Assembly (NCBI GenBank): GCA_027405735.1
Contig: JAPEHQ010000006.1
Coordinates: forward strand, 2,604,001 to 2,668,000
Reading direction: 5' to 3'
Source of the DNA: Mucor racemosus
Taxonomy: Eukaryota; Mucoromycota; Mucoromycetes; Mucorales; Mucoraceae
Length of the DNA: 64,000 nucleotides
The translations under genes were made by a program, and so were the position numbers. Position 1 is the first letter of the stretch, and the number at the start of each line of letters is the position of its first letter. Of the stretch, positions 59,301-64,000 are shown in pieces. The notes under the pieces were generated by a model. The model was given only the letters and a program-made list of their open reading frames with translations. It had not been told where the DNA came from and searched no databases.

Positions 59301-60863
59301 AATGAGATCAAGGTTTCTTAGTCAATTTATTAAAGTATATCAATTATAATATAACTAATAACAAAGATAATTTGAATGGTTTAAAGCAGATGTGAGTTAC
59401 TCTGATTCAACAGAATTGCCTTATTGACGAGATATATCAATTTGAAATTTGGACTTTGAAAGAGTTCTGCCCATGTTTTTCTTTCGGGGAGGACCAAATG
59501 GAAACAACGACAACAGCCTGTTTGGTAACCCTAAAAGTATTTATTCCTTTTTAAATTTTTGTTTGTATCACACAAAATCTTTTTTCTTCCTTACTCTTTC
59601 CTCAGCTCTTTTATTTATATTTAAGACTACAACAAAAAGACCAATATTTTTTTATAAACTGAAATCGAGAAGCAGGTACAAGTGCATGTTTTTCTTATTG
59701 TTTATTTGGAAATGAGTTATTAACTGTTAATGTTAGGGCACGTTATAATATTTTTTCTCAAACAAAAAAGCATCCAAGGCTTAGTCATTCTGTTCCATCA
59801 TGTACGTTATAATCAATGCTTTTTTGGTCTAAAGTCGATATCTACCTGGAGAAAAACTGGTGATTATAAAAGTATGTATAGCATTGGCTTGATTTGAATG
59901 AATGAATAAACTCATGTTAGTCTATTTAGTTTCTAAAAAGTATGTGTTTGTATTTAGTGTCCAACGGCTACGAAGAGGAAAACAAGATGTTGTCTTGTAT
60001 ACCGCTATCAACTATCAAAGGTACACCATAATAATGATTACTTATTAGCTTGTTAATTGATTTTACTAATAAATCAATTTTTATACTGTAGGTCAAAAGT
60101 AAAGGCGTATTCAGTTCAAACCGCTTGAAACAATTCAATTATGCTAATTTACATGGTTTATCGTCTCTTGTTCATTCAATTGCTATATTTGATTTTAATA
60201 TTTCGTTTATACTAATAACCGAGTCGTTCGTCCATTAGAATTAACTCGTCATCCTTAATTAGCGTATCTATAATAACGGCCCATCATTAGCTCATGGTAT
60301 GCAAAACTATTAAAAGGGGTCGTCTAATCTCAAATTCATCTTATTCAACTGCTGATACTAAACTAGCATCAAATTAGTTATGTTAATTCATAATAAAGTG
60401 AGGCGTTTTATCAAGTACGATGTTGGCGTTCAACATATTTCAGTTAAATTAAACAGATAGACATATTATGGTTCATGATCATGTAGAGATCTATGAACAC
60501 AAAAAATGATCTAAATTGTGATGCTTTGTTGAGTTGTATGAAATTTTTTTGTGATGATACTTGGTGGCTTAAGTGTAATTTAGGCATTTAATTGTCAAAT
60601 TTATCGAATCAAGATGACGTTGTTTGATTAATATAACAGATAATAAAAAATACAATGTCATTTATTGAATGGGTGAATGTAAATGTATCCTATAAAGCAA
60701 CACAAATTACTTGTGAATGAAAATACTAACTATTCTTATTAACATCAATAGGTTCAAAAAGCATAGTTAAGTGCAATTATTTTCATTAAATTGCATAATT
60801 CGATATGCAGAAAAACCTTGAAGTATCCGTTCTTTTTTTTTTGGCAGTGCTACAAATCATCAT
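59301..60863. other. Degenerate region with possible exon remnants
   Basis: Coding-looking scraps occur: a plus frame from 59449 (MFFFRGGPNGNNDNSLFG, ending at a donor-like GTAACC), and 59959-60020 after an acceptor-like TATTTAG (VQRLRRGKQDVVLYTAINYQ). I do not recognise them, and they do not assemble into a gene. Confidence 0.3.
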
Positions 60864-63425
60864 TCAATATGACTGAATATTAATGAAGAGAAAATACAGC
60901 TGGTAAAAAACTGATATCCAACAATGTACATCAAGGTCAAGATTAATGAAACGTGCATTCATTGTGTAGTGAAAAAAATTGCAACATTTTGATGGATAGA
61001 AGTTACAGGACCAAGATGTTGTATTTGCCTCAGGATTTTTAAAAGGGTTTAAAAGCAGCATACTTATCAAACTTACTTAGATTTTAAATACTCACCATAT
61101 GCTATTAGTATCATCTTGTTTTATATTTAATTGCGGTATTAATTATTAAAAATTAAGCTTTTCATAATAGCTCATAACAATAATGGCAATGGGATGTTTC
61201 TGATTTTAGATTGACATTTATCATAAGGCGGGCTGATGATACGTTTGATATTAGTGTAGATAAAACCAGTCAATTTAATTTATGGAATTTGAATGCAAAT
61301 ACAGAGGAACCATTTGTAATAAGTGCTTAAGTTAGTTCTAATAATAAAGCGTTGGATAAATTGGCTTGGGACAACAAAGAGGATAATAAAAAGGCGGCAA
61401 TAGGTTCCAGTGATGGACATGTTTATGTCTATGATATTGGAGAGGAGATCAGACTAAAACTTAATGTAAATTACCTCTAGCGCAATAATTATAAAATAGG
61501 ACTATATTATCATCAAATAAACTACCACACAATATTAACATGTATAATAATTTACAATAATAAACTTAAATCAAATGGGTACAGCATTGTAAATTCTTGA
61601 AAAAGTTCTTAAGTATCATAAAATCTCTTATTTTTAAGACTTACAAGGCTTATAAGGGGAATATTAATTTCAAAAATTATTCTTGTCCAGATCATCAATT
61701 TTGACATTTTTTAATTTTTTTTTTCTGATTCTGCAAATTTAGAGTTAATTATACTACCAATTAAAAAAACAAAAAATACAAACATGTAAAAAATTTATCG
61801 CTCTATTTGCTCAATAAAAAACATACTATATTTTTATTGCAAAATATTACATGAAAATCCTTTAACCAAAATCCCGTTTTTGGGGCAAAAGTACAAAGTT
61901 TCATTACTTAACATTTAATATTAAGCTTTTATAAAATGTGTATTAGTCATAGCTACAATTTACTCTCACATTGTACTATATTTAAACGTTGATTTTGGTA
62001 TCAAAATTTGATTTTTCTGTTTTTTGTTCAAAATCATGAGCGTTGGTAAGGATAAATTGAGTCACGAAAAATGTCCGCTACAAAGTCTAAATTTTCAGAC
62101 CGTACGTGGTTAAATATAAGAAAAGTTTAAAAAAACCCGCTTTTTTATTTAAAACTTAGATATATACCATAGTGTAAGAGACTTAGCCATTCAATCGTGC
62201 TATGCTCAATTACGGCATTGCTCTATGGGCTCGCTTTTGCAATTTTTTAATGAATGTATGATATGACAGGCGGTTTTTCTGGTAGAAAAATGTGTGTTTT
62301 TATAGTAACAGATATTACCTATTTTGTTAGTTTATGGGTTGATGCGCTGTAATGCTGCTTTTACATTGACTGAAATGTGCAATTTATCAGGGTTTTAATT
62401 ACGCTAAATAATGTAAAGCACTGAAAATCCTTTTCTACGTGTGTTGTTTCTCTTTTTTTTTGTTTTCATATTCCAAGGAGATATTCACCGTTTAATAAGG
62501 CATATCAGACTATCAAGCTGGTATTCTTTTCTTGTACCTGAATACGCATTCTAACATAAGGTTCTCATGTTTTTAATATCAGATAGCAGTCTATTATGTT
62601 AGAGACCGATATTTTCATTAACCGAATTCTAAGATTAAATATCATTATTTACTGCTGGATTGTTGGACGTATTTCTTGATTACCAGATCAAATCGAAGGC
62701 AATAATGATATTTATATCTACTCAATAAAAAGCTAGAACTGGCTACAAACCCACGAAATGTTCCAGAAAAGTGGTGATAAAATTTCAAATGACATAGAAA
62801 CAAAAAAAGAATAATTTAATGTTTTGTCTTATAACCATCATAATTGCGATCGTAGCTACTGTATACTTGAAAACAAATCTTTTTACAGCTGACACTCGTA
62901 AAATAAAATAATGAGTTTAAAGAATGTTAATTTGTTTAAATTTTGTGTTGTGATAAAGTAACATATATAACCTTAGATTTTGTTTGCATATAAATTCAAG
63001 CAGTAAGTTTTTTTTAAGTTTATGCTCGAGCAAAAACCATTGCTGCTGTAAACATTATAGCTATAAACATTTTTACAAACGATGGTGATAATCGTAAATA
63101 TATTGATTCTTGCATGTATTGCTCTACATCAACAACGTATTGAATTGTACTGCCTATAATTTATATTAATAAAAACAAATGTAATTTAAAAACCCATTCC
63201 AGTAAAAAAATGCAATGGAATTTTGAGAACGGCACGATACACATGTACAAACCAATTTTTGCTCATACGATCAGCTCATTATGTTCATGGTTAAATTTTA
63301 TTATTATGCACAAATAGGAATAATGATATGCTTATGGGTAATTCTACTATTATACACACATGGGATTAATGTTATTGTGCAGCCCACCTGGGCACAACGA
63401 AATTATCTTGTGTAGCACAGGTCGG
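60864..63425 (+). repeat. Dispersed repeat family D, copy D2 (longest copy)
   Basis: The order is a 5' module at 60870-61060 (also at 63430-63620), a spacer, the dynein-like fragment at 61205-61480, the body (61580-62420) and the distal part to about 63425 (GAACGGCACGATACACATG, GTGCAGCCCACCTGGGCAC). D1 matches from about 61130 onward in reverse complement. D2 carries the empty site for the LTR found in D1. Confidence 0.82.
61205..61480 (+). pseudogene. Dynein intermediate chain fragment inside repeat D2
   Basis: After an acceptor-like TCTGATTTTAG the sequence encodes DTFDISVDKTSQFNLWNLNA and NTEEPFVISA, then a stop, then NNKALDKLAWDNKEDNKKAA and IGSSDGHVYVYDIGEEIR. These correspond to consecutive C-terminal WD40 repeats of dynein intermediate chain. 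It is decayed by a stop and by loss of all other exons. The closest relative in the window is the D1 fragment. Confidence 0.75.
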
Positions 63426-64000
63426 CCGTAGTGCGACTGAATATTAATGAATCAAAAAAAAATACACCTGGTGAAAAATTGAGAACCAATGTACATCGAT
63501 CGAGGTCAAGATTGATAAAAGGTGCATTTATTATGTAGTGGAAATTGCAACATTTTGATGGATAGAAATTACAGGACCAAGATGTTGTGTTTGCCTCAGG
63601 ATTTTTAAAAGGGTTTAAAAGCATTGAATAAATTGGCTTGGGACAAAGAGGGTAAAAAAAGGTGGCAATAGGTTCCAGTGATGGCCATCATGTTTATGTT
63701 TATGTTTATGTTTATGTTTATGATCTAATATTGGAGAGGTAAGACTAAAACTTAATGTAAATTAATTCTAGCGCAATAATTATAAAATAAGTCTATATTA
63801 CCATCAAATAAACTACTACACAATATTAACGTGTATAAATATATACAGGAATAAACTTGAATTAAGTGGTTACAGCATCGTAAATTCTTGAAAACGTTCA
63901 CAAGTATCATAAAATCTCTTATTTTTAAGACTTACAAGGCTTATAAGCGGAATATTAATTTAGAAAATTATTTTTGTCCAGATCATCAATTTTGACATTT
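63426..64000 (+). repeat. Repeat family D, copy D3, tandem to D2 and cut by the window edge
   Basis: The 5' module at 63430-63620 is joined directly to the second half of the dynein-like fragment at 63623. About 290 bp present in D2 is missing, with AAAGC shared at both break points (microhomology deletion). The body then continues to the window end, collinear with D2 from 61480 on. Confidence 0.8.
63623..63755 (+). pseudogene. Dynein intermediate chain fragment inside D3, with hexanucleotide expansion
   Basis: NKLAWDKEGKK and IGSSDGH are readable, then the VYVYD codons have expanded into about five GTTTAT units (63688-63722) before the sequence decays. Only the second WD40 piece is present. 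Confidence 0.65.

Noticed and set aside
1..64000. tRNA, rRNA, CRISPR, riboswitch or prokaryotic operon features
   Set aside because: I looked for T-loop GTTCGAATC-type motifs, direct-repeat arrays and RBS-led gene strings and found none; the window is eukaryotic with spliceosomal introns.

Overview
The window looks like nuclear DNA of an early-diverging filamentous fungus, most likely a Mucoromycota (Mucorales-like) genome. The support is AT-rich sequence, many short introns of about 45-80 nt with GTAAGT-type donors, standalone fungal-type eS30, a complete dynein/COP9/GID/HUWE1 style gene set that budding yeast partly lacks, and a chromodomain Ty3-type retrotransposon. This is inference; no marker in the window fixes the genus.

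Gene islands. (1) 1-11.7 kb: a head-to-head ribosomal protein pair (eS1 on minus, running off the left edge; eS30 on plus), an F-box/LRR-like protein, an IQ-motif coiled-coil protein and an SLC49-type MFS transporter. (2) 11.7-12.4 kb: COP9 signalosome subunit 8 on minus. (3) 20.1-23.6 kb: the proteasome deubiquitinase Ubp6/USP14 (plus) converging on the GID/CTLH E3 subunit Rmd5/RMND5 (minus). (4) 41.4-52.9 kb: a giant 11-exon Tom1/HUWE1 HECT ubiquitin ligase. (5) 53.5-54.1 kb: a small SET-domain protein (minus). All exon chains were rebuilt by hand and stay in frame through every junction. Five of the ten genes belong to ubiquitin/proteasome biology (F-box, CSN8, Ubp6, Rmd5, Tom1); nothing in the sequence shows that they are co-regulated.

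Repeat deserts. The intervals 13-20 kb, 24-41 kb and 54-64 kb are almost gene-free and built from nested and mutually homologous repeats. I see: a 5,987-bp Ty3 chromovirus with 220-bp LTRs, which sits inside a pogo-like TIR element, which itself sits inside an unclassified repeat (family A); a nest of four solo LTRs at 28.9-30.0 kb in which each insertion has its own 5-bp target duplication; a 512-bp solo LTR at 58.2 kb; further dispersed families (A, B, D); and short palindromic elements. Family D (copies at 15.4-17.7, 60.9-63.4 and 63.4-64 kb) carries a decayed piece of a dynein intermediate chain gene, so a host gene fragment has been captured and multiplied. A decayed SLX1-like nuclease remnant lies just upstream of UBP6.

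No tRNA, rRNA, CRISPR or prokaryotic-type feature was found. The most distinctive material is the layered transposon stratigraphy, the dynein-carrying repeat and the non-coding family A repeat.
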